Source of the DNA: Croceicoccus bisphenolivorans | Lineage (GTDB): Bacteria > Pseudomonadota > Alphaproteobacteria > Sphingomonadales > Sphingomonadaceae | Assembly: GCF_001634625.1 (NCBI RefSeq) | Contig: NZ_LRSE01000007.1 | Coordinates: 1-64,000 of the forward strand | DNA: 64,000 bases | Direction of reading: 5' to 3' | Part shown: one piece after another, positions 1 through 7,772 of the stretch | Layout: each line of letters begins with the position of its first letter | Position numbering within the stretch: the stretch's first letter is position 1 | Program-made: the position numbers and the translations under genes | The notes under the pieces: model-generated | Told to the model about the DNA's origin: nothing | What the model saw: only the letters and a program-made list of their open reading frames with translations | Databases searched by the model: none

Positions 1-26
1 CGTGGTCTAATTTTGCACCGCCGTTC

Positions 27-863
27 TCAGATCCGGCCGCGGCGCGCGGTGACGCCGGACTGATAGAGAGTTGGCGTGAGGCCGAGATAAGGCCCAACAT
101 CCCTGTTGTGCTTGAAACGGTATGGGTCTCCGACAGCGCTGTAAAACGACAGCGACGTGATTGGACCAACGCCGGGAATTGTCTGAAATACAGCGCATGC
201 GGGGATTGTAGCGGCCATCGTGCGCATCTCGCGGTCCATATCCGCAATATGTGATCGCAGGGTTTCGCCCATGCTGACCAAGGATTCCAGGTCGATACCA
301 ATGGTCACACCACTCATGCGTAAGAGCCTCTGTTGGTTCGCGACCTCAGCCGCGAGCGAGCCTCGTCCGTTCAGCAGCTTGAGGCTGCCGCCATGTAATC
401 TGAATATGGACTGGAGCAGGGCATCTATCTTGGCTCGGTGCTTCAGCAGGGTTCGACGGATGTTGATCATGATCCGAATGTCCTGATGCTCGATCGGCTT
501 GACGTAAACCTGAGTGCCAGTTGCTTGGGCCAGTCGGCCAAGGTCAGCGAGACCTTTGGCGTCATTTGCATCAGTCTTCTGCCGTCGGATCGCAAGGAAC
601 TTGCTTGATTTGCGTACGTCCACGACTTGAACAGGAAAGCCGTACGAACGGAGATCCCGAACCATCTGAGTGCCGACACCGGCCTCAATTGTAACGGACT
701 GGACTGGCTCGACGCCAAACCGCCGAAGGATATCCCGGATAGGAGCGGCGCGGGTTTCAGTCTTAGCCTCGAAGAAGGCGTGGCCATCGGAATTAACAAG
801 GCAGATGGCGGTCTCGAGGTGTCCGGCGTCGAGGCCGACCCAGTAGCGCTGGTACCGAGGCAT
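27..863 (-). CDS. IS110-family transposase, C-terminus truncated or frameshifted
   Basis: DNA recombinase of an IS110-type insertion sequence, 278 residues. The N-terminal DEDD (RuvC-like) half is visible: GLDAG near residue 12, TIEAG near 61 and KTDANDAK near 97. The C-terminal Transposase_20 half shows PGVGPITS and GLTPTLYQSG. The frame stops just after RRGRI, where family members usually continue for about 50 more residues; a +1 reading goes on as SENGG, so a one-base frameshift close to the window edge is likely, but the edge hides the rest. In the IS110 group a bridge RNA is expected in the noncoding end upstream of the gene, here 864-982. Family assignment is firm; activity is doubtful. 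Confidence 0.85.
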   Translation of the reverse strand: MPRYQRYWVGLDAGHLETAICLVNSDGHAFFEAKTETRAAPIRDILRRFGVEPVQSVTIEAGVGTQMVRDLRSYGFPVQVVDVRKSSKFLAIRRQKTDANDAKGLADLGRLAQATGTQVYVKPIEHQDIRIMINIRRTLLKHRAKIDALLQSIFRLHGGSLKLLNGRGSLAAEVANQQRLLRMSGVTIGIDLESLVSMGETLRSHIADMDREMRTMAATIPACAVFQTIPGVGPITSLSFYSAVGDPYRFKHNRDVGPYLGLTPTLYQSGVTARRGRI

Positions 864-982
864 TCTATTCCAATGCGACTTTCGTTTCTCTCGTTACTCG
901 TAATGAGCTTCCGTGCGCTGGCCGACTAGGAATCGTCCTCAGGGCCGTGATAGACAGGTAGGAAATCGCAGGAGATGATAGG

Positions 983-1594
983 ATGGAGCCGCGTGAGGCG
1001 TTGGATGGCTTGATTGTCGAGCGAGGCGAGACCTACGCGTCGATTTCGCGTCTTCTCGGAAGAAACTCGGCATACATCCAACAGTTCATCAAACGAGGCT
1101 CACCGGCCCGCCTTGACCAAAGTGATATAGCTCTGCTGGCATTGCATTTCGACGTTCCCCCGGAAGTGCTGGGTGGAAAGGAAGGGCCGACAGTCGGGCA
1201 GCGCTCCATCGTCAAAGTCCCTATGCTGGACGGGACGGGCAGTGGCTCACGCCCATCGTGGCGCCTAGTCGATGCGGCTTGGTTAGCTCAGTTAAGTGAT
1301 CAACCAGCCAGCGTCGCAATCCTTCCAATCGTCGGCGAGGCTATGGAGCCCGCTCTCTGCAATGGTGACGAGGTGATGATTGGACGAATGCGCAACCAGG
1401 AGGGCTTGCGTGAAGGTCTTTATGCCATCCGTGGCTCCTCTGAAATCTTCGTGAGGCGAATAGCGATCGACCCGATGAAGAACCGTCTGACCGTTCTCAC
1501 CGACCACCCGGCATATCCGAACTGGCCCGGCATCCAGCGTAAGAGCGTCGACATCGTCGGTCGGGTGATCTGGATCGGAGCTCGAGTGCCCTAG
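983..1594 (+). CDS. LexA/S24-like repressor without catalytic Ser-Lys dyad
   Basis: Predicted DNA-binding regulator of 203 residues: N-terminal helix-turn-helix (about residues 15-45, SRLLGRNSAYIQQFIKRG) and C-terminal S24/LexA-like fold (about 105-200). In active S24 proteins the nucleophile sits in a GDSM-type motif and the general base in a VKR-type motif. Here these read GEAMEP and FVRRIA, so Ser is replaced by Ala and Lys by Arg. The protein should therefore not self-cleave. It lies between the IS110 gene and the left tRNA repeat and probably belongs to a neighbouring integrated element. Closest to the S24 regulators common in sphingomonads; the target is unknown. ATG start with GGAG-type site about 8 bases upstream. 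Confidence 0.8.
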   Translation: MEPREALDGLIVERGETYASISRLLGRNSAYIQQFIKRGSPARLDQSDIALLALHFDVPPEVLGGKEGPTVGQRSIVKVPMLDGTGSGSRPSWRLVDAAWLAQLSDQPASVAILPIVGEAMEPALCNGDEVMIGRMRNQEGLREGLYAIRGSSEIFVRRIAIDPMKNRLTVLTDHPAYPNWPGIQRKSVDIVGRVIWIGARVP

Positions 1595-1778
1595 CGGCTC
1601 CTACACACCTTCGAAGCCAGCAGCTGGTGTGGAGGAAAGTGGAATTAGCCGTCGCAATGGTCGGCAGGTCTGGCCACGACTCGCTTAAGACCTGACGTCC
1701 TCCTCGTTCGTCCGCGTGGCGGCTCCTGAATCGCCAGAGCGTAGCGCTTGACCATGCTCGATGGTGGGTTCGCGTGCT

Positions 1779-1800
1779 GCTACCTAGAGAGCTACCTAGC
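1779..1800. repeat. 22-bp arm-like repeat, left copy
   Basis: Two direct copies of GCTACCTAG separated by AGA and followed by C. The identical 22 bp recurs at 21815-21836. Each copy ends exactly 64 bp before a tRNA-Lys repeat. The doubled short motif at a fixed distance from the core fits an arm-type binding site for a tyrosine integrase; that role is inferred. Confidence 0.75.
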
Positions 1801-1864
1801 ACGCGCATGCCTGGATCCGCCAAACTTTGCGATCTTTGTAACGCATTGAAAAATGGGGAGAAAG

Positions 1865-1909
1865 TGGTGGACGCACTAGGGCTCGAACCTAGGACCCGCT
1901 GATTAAGAG
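1865..1909 (-). repeat. Partial tRNA-Lys copy, island attachment site (left)
   Basis: 45 bp identical to 21901-21945, covering the tRNA-Lys from the anticodon loop through the T arm to CCA. Identity stops sharply on both sides. It lacks the D arm and 5' acceptor strand, so it is not a gene; it is the duplicate expected when an element integrates into the 3' part of a tRNA gene. Confidence 0.9.
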
Positions 1910-1974
1910 CAATCTTTCCGTCCGGATGTGTTCGCGAGCGACCGCATCGATGTGCAGGTGTCCAGAGGATCTGG

Positions 1975-2364
1975 TCAACTGACTGCGATCCCGTCGAGGA
2001 TCGGACAATCGGGTCTGCTGTCGCCGCTGCACCCTTCGGCCAGTTCCAGCAAGGCGCGCCGCATGGCTTCAAGTGCTGCGGCCTTGCGACCAAGGTCATC
2101 GGCATGCGCCAGGGCAACGGCCTTCACTTCACTGCTCGTCCGCTCGCGGTTGTCCCATAGGCCGAGGAGAGTGGTGATCTCCTCAAGCGAGAAGCCAAGG
2201 CCGCGGGCGTTGGCAATGAAGCGCAGGCGCTCGATCGATTGCGGCGAATAATCCCTGTAACCATTGTCGCGTCGGTCAGGGGGCGGCATCAACCCTACGC
2301 GCTCATAGTGCCGGATCATCCGCTCCGACACGCCAGTGGTCTTCGATGCCTGTCCGATGTTCAT
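1975..2364 (-). CDS. cueR: CueR-like copper-responsive MerR regulator
   Basis: Cytoplasmic MerR-family activator of 129 residues, predicted to sense Cu(I). The N-terminal winged helix-turn-helix begins [13 protein letters not shown] and contains RMIRHYERVGL; a dimerisation helix follows; the C-terminal loop CSGDSRPDC gives the C-x7-C pair typical of CueR and other monovalent-metal sensors. The ATG at 2364 was chosen because the family's usual N-terminus starts there, although the frame is open further upstream. It overlaps the stop of the DUF2933 gene by 4 bases and is the last gene of the copA-ATPase operon, so it probably acts on the palindrome at 4939-4959 and autoregulates. Confidence 0.88.
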   Translation of the reverse strand: MNIGQASKTTGVSERMIRHYERVGLMPPPDRRDNGYRDYSPQSIERLRFIANARGLGFSLEEITTLLGLWDNRERTSSEVKAVALAHADDLGRKAAALEAMRRALLELAEGCSGDSRPDCPILDGIAVS

Positions 2365-2564
2365 GGCCGCTGTTCGCCGAACTTCGGGTAGCGTCCTTGG
2401 TGGTGGCCGCCATGGAAGAAGTGCAGCAGCGGGCAGGCGAACAGGAATGCGTAAGGGATCAGCCCGAAGAAGTGCTGCCGGTGTTCCGGATAGAGCAGGA
2501 AAGCGGCGATCAGCGCGCCCGATGCCGCGGCCAGCAACCACGCGCGCTTGCTGGAAAGGCTCAT
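2361..2564 (-). CDS. DUF2933 small membrane protein
   Basis: A 67-residue protein with two hydrophobic segments (about residues 8-24 and 33-48) and a His-rich C-terminal tail, [10 protein letters not shown]. This matches the DUF2933 family, which is commonly found beside copper ATPases and copper oxidases; its biochemical role is not established. It overlaps both neighbours by 4 bases (ATPase stop at its start, cueR start at its stop), so it is translationally coupled within the copper ATPase operon. A role in handling Cu(I) near the membrane is inference. Confidence 0.8.
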   Translation of the reverse strand: MSLSSKRAWLLAAASGALIAAFLLYPEHRQHFFGLIPYAFLFACPLLHFFHGGHHQGRYPKFGEQRP

Positions 2565-4906
2565 AGCGCAATCCTCCTGAGACGCAGCGAATTACCGATG
2601 ACGCTGACCGAGGAAAGCGCCATTGCCGCCGCTGCGATGATCGGTGAAAGCATGATGCCGAACAGTGGGTAGAGCGCGCCTGCAGCCACCGGGATACCAG
2701 CGACGTTGTAGGCAAAGGCGAAGAACAGGTTCTGCCGGATGTTGGTCATGGTTGCATGACTGAGGTGCCGGGCACGCGCTATCCCCGTCAAATCGCCCTT
2801 GAGCAGGGTGATCCCTGCGCTTTCAATCGCAACGTCTGTGCCGGTGCCCATGGCGATGCCGACATCGGCAGCGGCAAGCGCAGGGGCGTCGTTCACACCG
2901 TCGCCTGCCATCGCCACGATCCTGCCTTCGTCCCTCAAGCGCTTCACGATCGCGCTCTTCTGGTCGGGCAGGACATCGGCTTCGATGTCGTCGATACCAA
3001 GGCGCCGGGCGATGGCGTCTGCCGTGACGCGGTTGTCTCCGGTCAACATGATGACATGGATGCCCGCTTCGGCCAGTGCCTTGAGCGCGCCAGGCGTAGT
3101 CTGCTTAACCGGATCGGCAATGCCGATAGCACCCGCAACACGGCCATCGATGCCAAGGAAAATTGCGGTCGCCCCGTCAGCGCGCAGGGCGTCGGCACGT
3201 TGCGCCAGTTGGGCAGTCGAGATCCCTTGCTCCTCAAGAAAGCGGGCATTGCCAGCAACAAGCCGATGTCCATCGACGATTCCGGTGATGCCTTTGCCGA
3301 CTGGCTGATCGACGTCGCCCGGTTCGCTGATTGCCAGTCCTTTGGCTTCGGCATCCCTGACAATGGCGAGAGCCAGCGGATGCTCGCTGCTGCGTTCGAG
3401 GCTGGCGGCAAGGCGCAACACCTCGCGGCTGTCGAACCCCTCGGCCGTCTCAATCGCGACCACCGCAGGCTTGCCTTCCGTAAGCGTGCCGGTCTTGTCC
3501 ACGACAAGCGTATCGACCTTCTCCATGCGTTCGAGCGCCTCGGCATTCTTGATGAGAATACCGGCCTGGGCACCGCGTCCGACCCCCACCATGATCGACA
3601 TCGGGGTTGCGAGGCCAAGCGCACAGGGGCAGGCGATGATCAGCACGGCCACCGCGGCAATCAGGCCATAGCCCATTGCCGGCGATGGGCCGACCAGGGA
3701 CCAGACGACGAACGCGATCGCTGAGACCGCGATCACCGCCGGCACGAACCAGCCCGACACGGTGTCGGCAAGCCGCTGGATCGGCGCACGACTGCGCTGG
3801 GCTTCTGCTACCATCTGGACGATGCGCGCCAGCATGGTATCGCGCCCGATCTTCTCGGCGCGCATCACGAGGCCGCCGGTCTGGTTTATCGTGCCACCGA
3901 TCAGCTTCGACGATGCCTCCTTGGTCACCGGCATGGACTCGCCAGTCACCATCGATTCATCGACGGTGCCGCGGCCCTCCAGCACCACGCCATCAACCGG
4001 AACTTTCTCGCCAGGGCGAACGCGTAGCGTGTCGCCGACCAGAACCTGGTCGAGTGTGATCTCCTCGTCACTACCATCGGGACGAACCCGGCGGGCGAGC
4101 TTGGGCGAAAGGTCGAGCAATGCGCGGATCGCACCGCTGGTTGTTTCCCGGGCACGCAGTTCAAGCAGTTGGCCAAGCAAGACCAGCACGGTAATGACCG
4201 CCGCTGCCTCGAAATAGACCGCGACTGAGCCGTCTATTGCGCGAAACGCGGCCGGGAAAATGCCGGGCGCGAGCGTCGCCGCCATGCTGTAGATCCAGGC
4301 GACGCCCGTTCCCATTGCGATCAGGGTGAACATGTTGAGGTGACCGCTTTTCACCGAGGCCCAGCCGCGTTCGAAAAATGGCCAACCCGCCCACAGGACC
4401 ACCGGCGTCGCCAGAACCATCTGGATCAGGTTGGCGATGTTTCCATCCAGATAATGGCGCAGTCCAGTCAGATGCCCGCCCATTTCGAGTGCAACCACCG
4501 GCAAAGCGAGGATGAGGCCGATTACAAAGCGCCGCTTCATGTCGGCATATTCGGGCGACGGTCCATCGTTGAGCGTCGGCGTCATCGGTTCCAAGGCCAT
4601 GCCGCAGATCGGGCAGCTTCCCGGCCCGGACTGCTGGACCTCCGGATGCATCGGGCAGGTCCAGATCGCGCCTTCTGGCACCGGTTCTGTCGGGCGCGGC
4701 GCATCGCTCATATAGCGCTCTGGATCAGCCCTGAACTTGGTTAGACAGGCAGCGCTGCAAAAGTAGTGATGGACGCCGCCGTGGGTCGTGACATGCGGCG
4801 TGGTCGCCGGGTCGACGCTCATTCCGCAAACGGGGTCGATAGCCGTTCCCGGGGTTTCCGGTCCGGAATGGGCGCAATGCGCGTGGTTGTGTTGCGACTC
4901 GGTCAT
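2561..4906 (-). CDS. copA: Copper-exporting P1B-type ATPase with YHS and metal-binding N-terminus
   Basis: Inner-membrane Cu(I) efflux ATPase of 781 residues. The N-terminus lacks the usual CxxC HMA domain; instead it has a His-rich start, a YHS-like domain (DPVCGMSVD to [11 protein letters not shown], about residues 22-65) and a heavy-metal-binding CPMHPEV...CPICGM segment (about 83-110). The P-type core is complete: CPC in TM6 ([13 protein letters not shown]), phosphorylation site DKTGTLTEG, and hinge [16 protein letters not shown]. This architecture resembles the SilP/CopP-like group. It is the first gene of an operon with DUF2933 and cueR genes, transcribed from a CueR-type promoter at 4939-4959. 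Export to the periplasm would feed the CopA oxidase encoded further right. Confidence 0.93.
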   Translation of the reverse strand: MTESQHNHAHCAHSGPETPGTAIDPVCGMSVDPATTPHVTTHGGVHHYFCSAACLTKFRADPERYMSDAPRPTEPVPEGAIWTCPMHPEVQQSGPGSCPICGMALEPMTPTLNDGPSPEYADMKRRFVIGLILALPVVALEMGGHLTGLRHYLDGNIANLIQMVLATPVVLWAGWPFFERGWASVKSGHLNMFTLIAMGTGVAWIYSMAATLAPGIFPAAFRAIDGSVAVYFEAAAVITVLVLLGQLLELRARETTSGAIRALLDLSPKLARRVRPDGSDEEITLDQVLVGDTLRVRPGEKVPVDGVVLEGRGTVDESMVTGESMPVTKEASSKLIGGTINQTGGLVMRAEKIGRDTMLARIVQMVAEAQRSRAPIQRLADTVSGWFVPAVIAVSAIAFVVWSLVGPSPAMGYGLIAAVAVLIIACPCALGLATPMSIMVGVGRGAQAGILIKNAEALERMEKVDTLVVDKTGTLTEGKPAVVAIETAEGFDSREVLRLAASLERSSEHPLALAIVRDAEAKGLAISEPGDVDQPVGKGITGIVDGHRLVAGNARFLEEQGISTAQLAQRADALRADGATAIFLGIDGRVAGAIGIADPVKQTTPGALKALAEAGIHVIMLTGDNRVTADAIARRLGIDDIEADVLPDQKSAIVKRLRDEGRIVAMAGDGVNDAPALAAADVGIAMGTGTDVAIESAGITLLKGDLTGIARARHLSHATMTNIRQNLFFAFAYNVAGIPVAAGALYPLFGIMLSPIIAAAAMALSSVSVIGNSLRLRRIAL

Positions 4907-4938
4907 GCCTCATGCTCCTCTGGTCGCCAGCTTCATCA

Positions 4939-4959
4939 ACCCTGACATCATGTCAGGGT
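4939..4959 (-). promoter_or_regulatory. CueR-type operator of the copper ATPase operon
   Basis: A perfect 21-bp palindrome, ACCCTGACAT, one central base, ATGTCAGGGT. Read on the minus strand it begins inside TTGACC (-35), so the dyad fills the long spacer typical of MerR-family promoters, and it lies just upstream of the ATPase start at 4906. The half-site ACCCTG is shared with the second MerR operator at 12738-12758. Confidence 0.8.
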
Positions 4960-4970
4960 CAAGCAGTAAT

Positions 4971-5903
4971 TCATCCTTTCGCGATGGCAAGCTCCAGCGT
5001 ACCCAGCCAGGCCACCAAGGCGAGGATCGTAAGGGCAGCAGACGACTCCAGAACCAGGCTTTGCCGAAGACCGCGTAACGCGTGGGCGAGGTCGTCTTGT
5101 TCGATTGCTGCACCTAGTGTGGGCGTTAGGCGCCAACAGTTGGCACTCGCCAACACCAGCATGGCAGCGAACAGTCCGAGCTTGATGAGCAGGAGTTTTC
5201 CGTAGCGCGAAGCGAACAAGGTGTCCGGATGAGGCAAGCCCATCAGGCTCAGGCTGTTGATGAGGCCCGTGAGAACGATCAACCCGACCGCAAGCGTCCC
5301 AACCCGCGAAAATTGTTCAAGAGCCCGATGCGCTATCCTGATCTGCGCATCGGATTGGTGCGCCATTGGCTGAAAGAGCAGCCAGGCGAACGCGGCAATT
5401 CCGCCGATCCAAACAGCCGCCGCCAGCATGTGGACGATGTCGCTCAGCCGGTGGAGAGTTCCGGTCCACCCTTCGGTTGCGCCGGCATGGCCCGTCCAGA
5501 CCAGCGTGGCGATAGCCACCGCCGTCGAAGCAAGCAGCCAGTATCTTGCAAGGTGTGGGCTTCGGCCAAGCGCGAGGGCGGCAACCAAGGCAATTGCAAC
5601 TGCCACCATACGCACGACCCAGGCGCTGCCAATGGCGCTCTGTGTGACGATTTCCCCGATGACCGAGGCATCGGCTGCCCAGAGGCTTGTCCCCATCATG
5701 GCTGCGACAAGCGCAATCATGCCGGCGCCAGACAGCAGCAGTCCGAGCAGCGAAAGGATGAGGGCAGGTTTGGCCAGCGGCAGCAAGGCAGTGCCTCGCT
5801 CCTCGGGTTTCAGCGCGTAAAGCGTGAAGGCCGTCACACCTGCCAGCACCATCAGATCGGCGTAAAGCGCGAACCGGATGGCGATGACAGGCAGGTTGTC
5901 CAT
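4971..5903 (-). CDS. copD: Copper resistance membrane protein CopD
   Basis: Integral inner-membrane protein of 310 residues with about eight hydrophobic segments, starting MDNLPVIAIRFALYADL. Conserved membrane His and Trp positions include VWTGHAGA and ESSAA...WLGTLE near the C-terminus. CopD works with periplasmic CopC in copper uptake or redistribution in known cop systems. The gene lies 4 bases downstream of copC and runs in the same direction; both are expected to be read from the TGAGGG-N15-GCGTA promoter at 6327-6352. The end is followed by the CueR-type promoter of the next operon. Confidence 0.88.
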   Translation of the reverse strand: MDNLPVIAIRFALYADLMVLAGVTAFTLYALKPEERGTALLPLAKPALILSLLGLLLSGAGMIALVAAMMGTSLWAADASVIGEIVTQSAIGSAWVVRMVAVAIALVAALALGRSPHLARYWLLASTAVAIATLVWTGHAGATEGWTGTLHRLSDIVHMLAAAVWIGGIAAFAWLLFQPMAHQSDAQIRIAHRALEQFSRVGTLAVGLIVLTGLINSLSLMGLPHPDTLFASRYGKLLLIKLGLFAAMLVLASANCWRLTPTLGAAIEQDDLAHALRGLRQSLVLESSAALTILALVAWLGTLELAIAKG

Positions 5904-5907
5904 GTCT

Positions 5908-6291
5908 TCAGCGCACGGTGAAGCTGAAGTTGCCGCCCATGCGATGTGTGTCGGCTCCGGCCGCGCTCCAGGTCACGCGGTAAGTCCCGCTGGCCAGCGG
6001 CCGACGGAGCAGCAAAGTCATCGATTTCCTGTCATTGCCGAGCCGGGCGGTGAAACCCGTGATCGGCATCGGCGCATGGTTTGGCATACCCGGCATTCCG
6101 GTCATTGCGATCTCGGCCCTTGCCGTTGCGCCGATCACGGCCTCATTGAAGCGCAGTTCGACCTTTGTCGGCGCTGCGACCGTGGCATTGGCTGTCGGGG
6201 TCGAAGACACGAGCTGCGTATGCGCGCTGGCAACCTGCGGCACGATGAGCCCCAGAGTCGCAACGGCAAAGGCAAGGCTGGGCAAACGCAT
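5908..6291 (-). CDS. copC: Periplasmic copper-binding protein CopC
   Basis: A 127-residue exported protein: signal peptide of about 23 residues (MRLPSLAFAVATLGLIVPQVASA) followed by mature AHTQLVSS. The His that becomes residue 1 after cleavage is a known Cu(II) ligand in CopC proteins. A Met-containing stretch (AMTGMPGMPNHAPMP) and a C-terminal ADTHRMGGNFSFTV strand fit the beta-barrel fold. An AAGGAG ribosome site precedes the ATG. It is the first gene after the divergent sigma-type promoter and is coupled to copD. Confidence 0.92.
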   Translation of the reverse strand: MRLPSLAFAVATLGLIVPQVASAHTQLVSSTPTANATVAAPTKVELRFNEAVIGATARAEIAMTGMPGMPNHAPMPITGFTARLGNDRKSMTLLLRRPLASGTYRVTWSAAGADTHRMGGNFSFTVR

Positions 6292-6326
6292 CAGTTATCT
6301 CCTTGGAAATGGCTATCAGGTTGAGA

Positions 6327-6352
6327 TACGCGGCCCGGAACAGCATCCCTCA
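6327..6352 (-). promoter_or_regulatory. ECF-type promoter of copCD
   Basis: On the minus strand TGAGGG (6347-6352) is followed after exactly 15 bases by GCGTA (6327-6331), 36 bases upstream of the copC start. The same two boxes at the same spacing precede the sigma operon (6375-6400) and the copA oxidase gene (7709-7734). Predicted target of the CnrH-like sigma factor. Confidence 0.7.
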
Positions 6353-6374
6353 AATTGGGCTGGTTCAATTTTTC

Positions 6375-6400
6375 TGAGGGATCGGGGATATGGCTGCGTA
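6375..6400 (+). promoter_or_regulatory. ECF-type autoregulated promoter of the cnrYXH-like operon
   Basis: TGAGGG (6375-6380), 15-base spacer, GCGTA (6396-6400), 30 bases before the anti-sigma gene. Identity with the copA promoter at 7709-7734 extends beyond the boxes: TCTGAGGG at the left and GGCTGCGTA followed by AGGA at the right. It faces the copCD promoter, giving a compact divergent control region. Confidence 0.75.
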
Positions 6401-6429
6401 TAGGATCACAAGACCTCGGGAGACCCACC

Positions 6430-6708
6430 ATGTCCGACCTTGATCAGGCGCTCCGCCGCCTGGGCACACTTCCGGCTCCTTCGGGGCTGGCGACTATCGA
6501 CGATGCTGTGCTTGCCGGACTGGCTGCGAGCCGCCGTGAGGCTGCGGCTGGGTCGCGGCTGATGGGTTTTGCCGCAGCCCTGGCGCTGGTGGTCGGCGTA
6601 GCCGGTGGCGGACTAGCGGGCGGCGAACCCGCCACGGCTCAGCCCATCTCTCCCTTTGCGCCTGACAATCCCCTCGCACCTTCGACCTTGCTGGATGTCC
6701 ACCCGTGA
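6430..6708 (+). CDS. CnrY-like anti-sigma membrane protein (predicted)
   Basis: A 92-residue protein with a cytoplasmic N-terminus (MSDLDQALRRLGTLPAPSGLA) and one transmembrane segment (about residues 40-62, LMGFAAALALVVGVAGG), then a short Pro-rich periplasmic tail. Size, topology and position directly before a CnrX-like sensor and an ECF sigma gene match CnrY, the anti-sigma factor of the cobalt/nickel cnrYXH system. Sequence similarity itself cannot be judged, so the name rests on context. ATG 6430 follows a GGGAG site; its stop overlaps the next start by 4 bases. Confidence 0.65.
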   Translation: MSDLDQALRRLGTLPAPSGLATIDDAVLAGLAASRREAAAGSRLMGFAAALALVVGVAGGGLAGGEPATAQPISPFAPDNPLAPSTLLDVHP

Positions 6709-7145
6709 ATTGGACCACGCGGCTGATCCTGATCGCGCTTGTCGCATTTGCAGCGGCGCTGGGCGGCACTTATGCTGGCCGCGTCCTGTTCGCACCGGAA
6801 AGGCAGAGCGAGACCGAACTCCACGCCTTGCTGCACAGCGAGCTCGAACTCGATGCCGCACAGGAAGCAAAGATCGAGGCAATCGAGCAGCGTTTTGCCA
6901 CACGCCGCAAGGCGCTCGAACTCGAGATGCGGGCCGCCAATGCCCATCTGGCCGAAGCGATGGAATTGGAGCACGGCTATGGTCCGCAAGTCACCACCGC
7001 CATCGACCACACCCACAAGGTCATGGGTGAAATGCAGAAGGAAACGCTTGAGCATCTCTTTGCCATGCGCGCCGTCCTGAGGCCTGATCAGGCGGCCAAA
7101 TTCGACAGGTCGGTTACCAGAGCCCTTACCCCAGAAGTGCGGTGA
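6705..7145 (+). CDS. CnrX-like periplasmic metal sensor
   Basis: A 146-residue membrane-anchored periplasmic protein: N-terminal hydrophobic anchor (about residues 5-27) and a helical, highly charged domain of the Metal_resist/CnrX/ZraP type. HALLH (H-x3-H) near residue 40 and EHLFAM (H-x3-M) near residue 115 correspond in spacing to the metal ligands of CnrX. GTG start at 6705 overlaps the preceding stop; the end overlaps the sigma gene by 4 bases. In CnrYXH, metal binding by X relieves Y's inhibition of H. Here the surrounding genes point to copper as the signal, which is inference. Confidence 0.78.
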   Translation: MNWTTRLILIALVAFAAALGGTYAGRVLFAPERQSETELHALLHSELELDAAQEAKIEAIEQRFATRRKALELEMRAANAHLAEAMELEHGYGPQVTTAIDHTHKVMGEMQKETLEHLFAMRAVLRPDQAAKFDRSVTRALTPEVR

Positions 7146-7711
7146 GCCTTCCGCTGTCCGAGGGGAGCGACGGCGAGCTCGCGGCACTGGCGCTCGCGGG
7201 CCGGCAGGACGCTTATCGCGAATTGCTGGCGCGCCACCGTGACGCTGTGTTTCGCTTGGTGCGAGCGTCAGTCGGCGATCCGCACGAGGCCATCGACGTC
7301 ACCCAGGAAACCTTCATTGCCGCGTTCTCGGCCCTTGGGCGTTACGACCATGGGCGACCGTTTCTGGCATGGCTCAAGCACATTGCGCTCAACAAGTGCC
7401 GGGACTGGGGACGAAGGCGCAAGGTGCGCGCCTTCTTCACGCGCGCAGTGCCGCTCGAGATGGCTTTCGATGTTTCAGACGATGCCATTCCCGCCGATGT
7501 GCAAGCGGCAGACCGGGCCGAGCTGGCGCGCGTGACCACTGCCATATCCCGCTTGCCATCCCGTCTGCGCGAGGCCCTGGTCCTCCGCACGATCGATGGC
7601 CTCGGCCAGGCCGAAGCTGCCGAGGTGCTCGGTGTCAGCGAGAAGACGGTCGAGACCCGCCTCTACCGGGCCAGGGCGAAATTAAAGGCGATGATTGGCG
7701 ACCAGATCTGA
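7142..7711 (+). CDS. CnrH-like ECF RNA polymerase sigma factor
   Basis: An extracytoplasmic-function sigma factor of 189 residues. Sigma region 2 covers about residues 25-92 (DAVFRLVRASVGDPHEAIDVTQETFIAAF, then WLKHIALNKCRDWGRRR), and region 4 about 130-182 (LPSRLREALVLRTIDGLGQAEAAEVLGVSEKTVETRLYRARAKL). GTG start overlapping the sensor gene. With the Y- and X-like genes it forms a three-gene signalling unit. Its stop codon forms part of the -35 box of the downstream copA promoter. Three TGAGGG-N15-GCGTA promoters around it are its likely targets. Confidence 0.88.
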   Translation: MSLPLSEGSDGELAALALAGRQDAYRELLARHRDAVFRLVRASVGDPHEAIDVTQETFIAAFSALGRYDHGRPFLAWLKHIALNKCRDWGRRRKVRAFFTRAVPLEMAFDVSDDAIPADVQAADRAELARVTTAISRLPSRLREALVLRTIDGLGQAEAAEVLGVSEKTVETRLYRARAKLKAMIGDQI

Positions 7712-7734
7712 GGGCTAGGGAAAGCGGCTGCGTA
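7709..7734 (+). promoter_or_regulatory. ECF-type promoter of copAB
   Basis: TGAGGG (7709-7714), 15-base spacer, GCGTA (7730-7734), 38 bases before the multicopper oxidase ATG. The TGA of the -35 box is the stop codon of the sigma gene. Sequence around both boxes matches the cnrYXH-like promoter at 6375-6400. Confidence 0.75.
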
Positions 7735-7772
7735 AAGGACGATGAAGCCGTCAATCTTACCGGATACCACTC

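Larger units (their letters stand above)
1595..1974. other. Noncoding junction of the metal island
   Basis: No convincing gene lies between the S24-like regulator and the CueR-like gene. The stretch holds the 22-bp arm-like repeat (1779-1800), a 64-bp spacer and the 45-bp partial tRNA-Lys (1865-1909). The sequence CGCGTGC at 1771-1777 and GCACGCG at 1799-1805 additionally flank the 22-bp repeat as an inverted pair on this side only. Confidence 0.7.

Noticed and set aside
1865-1909. A second tRNA-Lys gene at the left end
   Set aside because: Only the 3' 45 bases are present; the D arm and 5' acceptor strand are missing, so it cannot fold as a tRNA.
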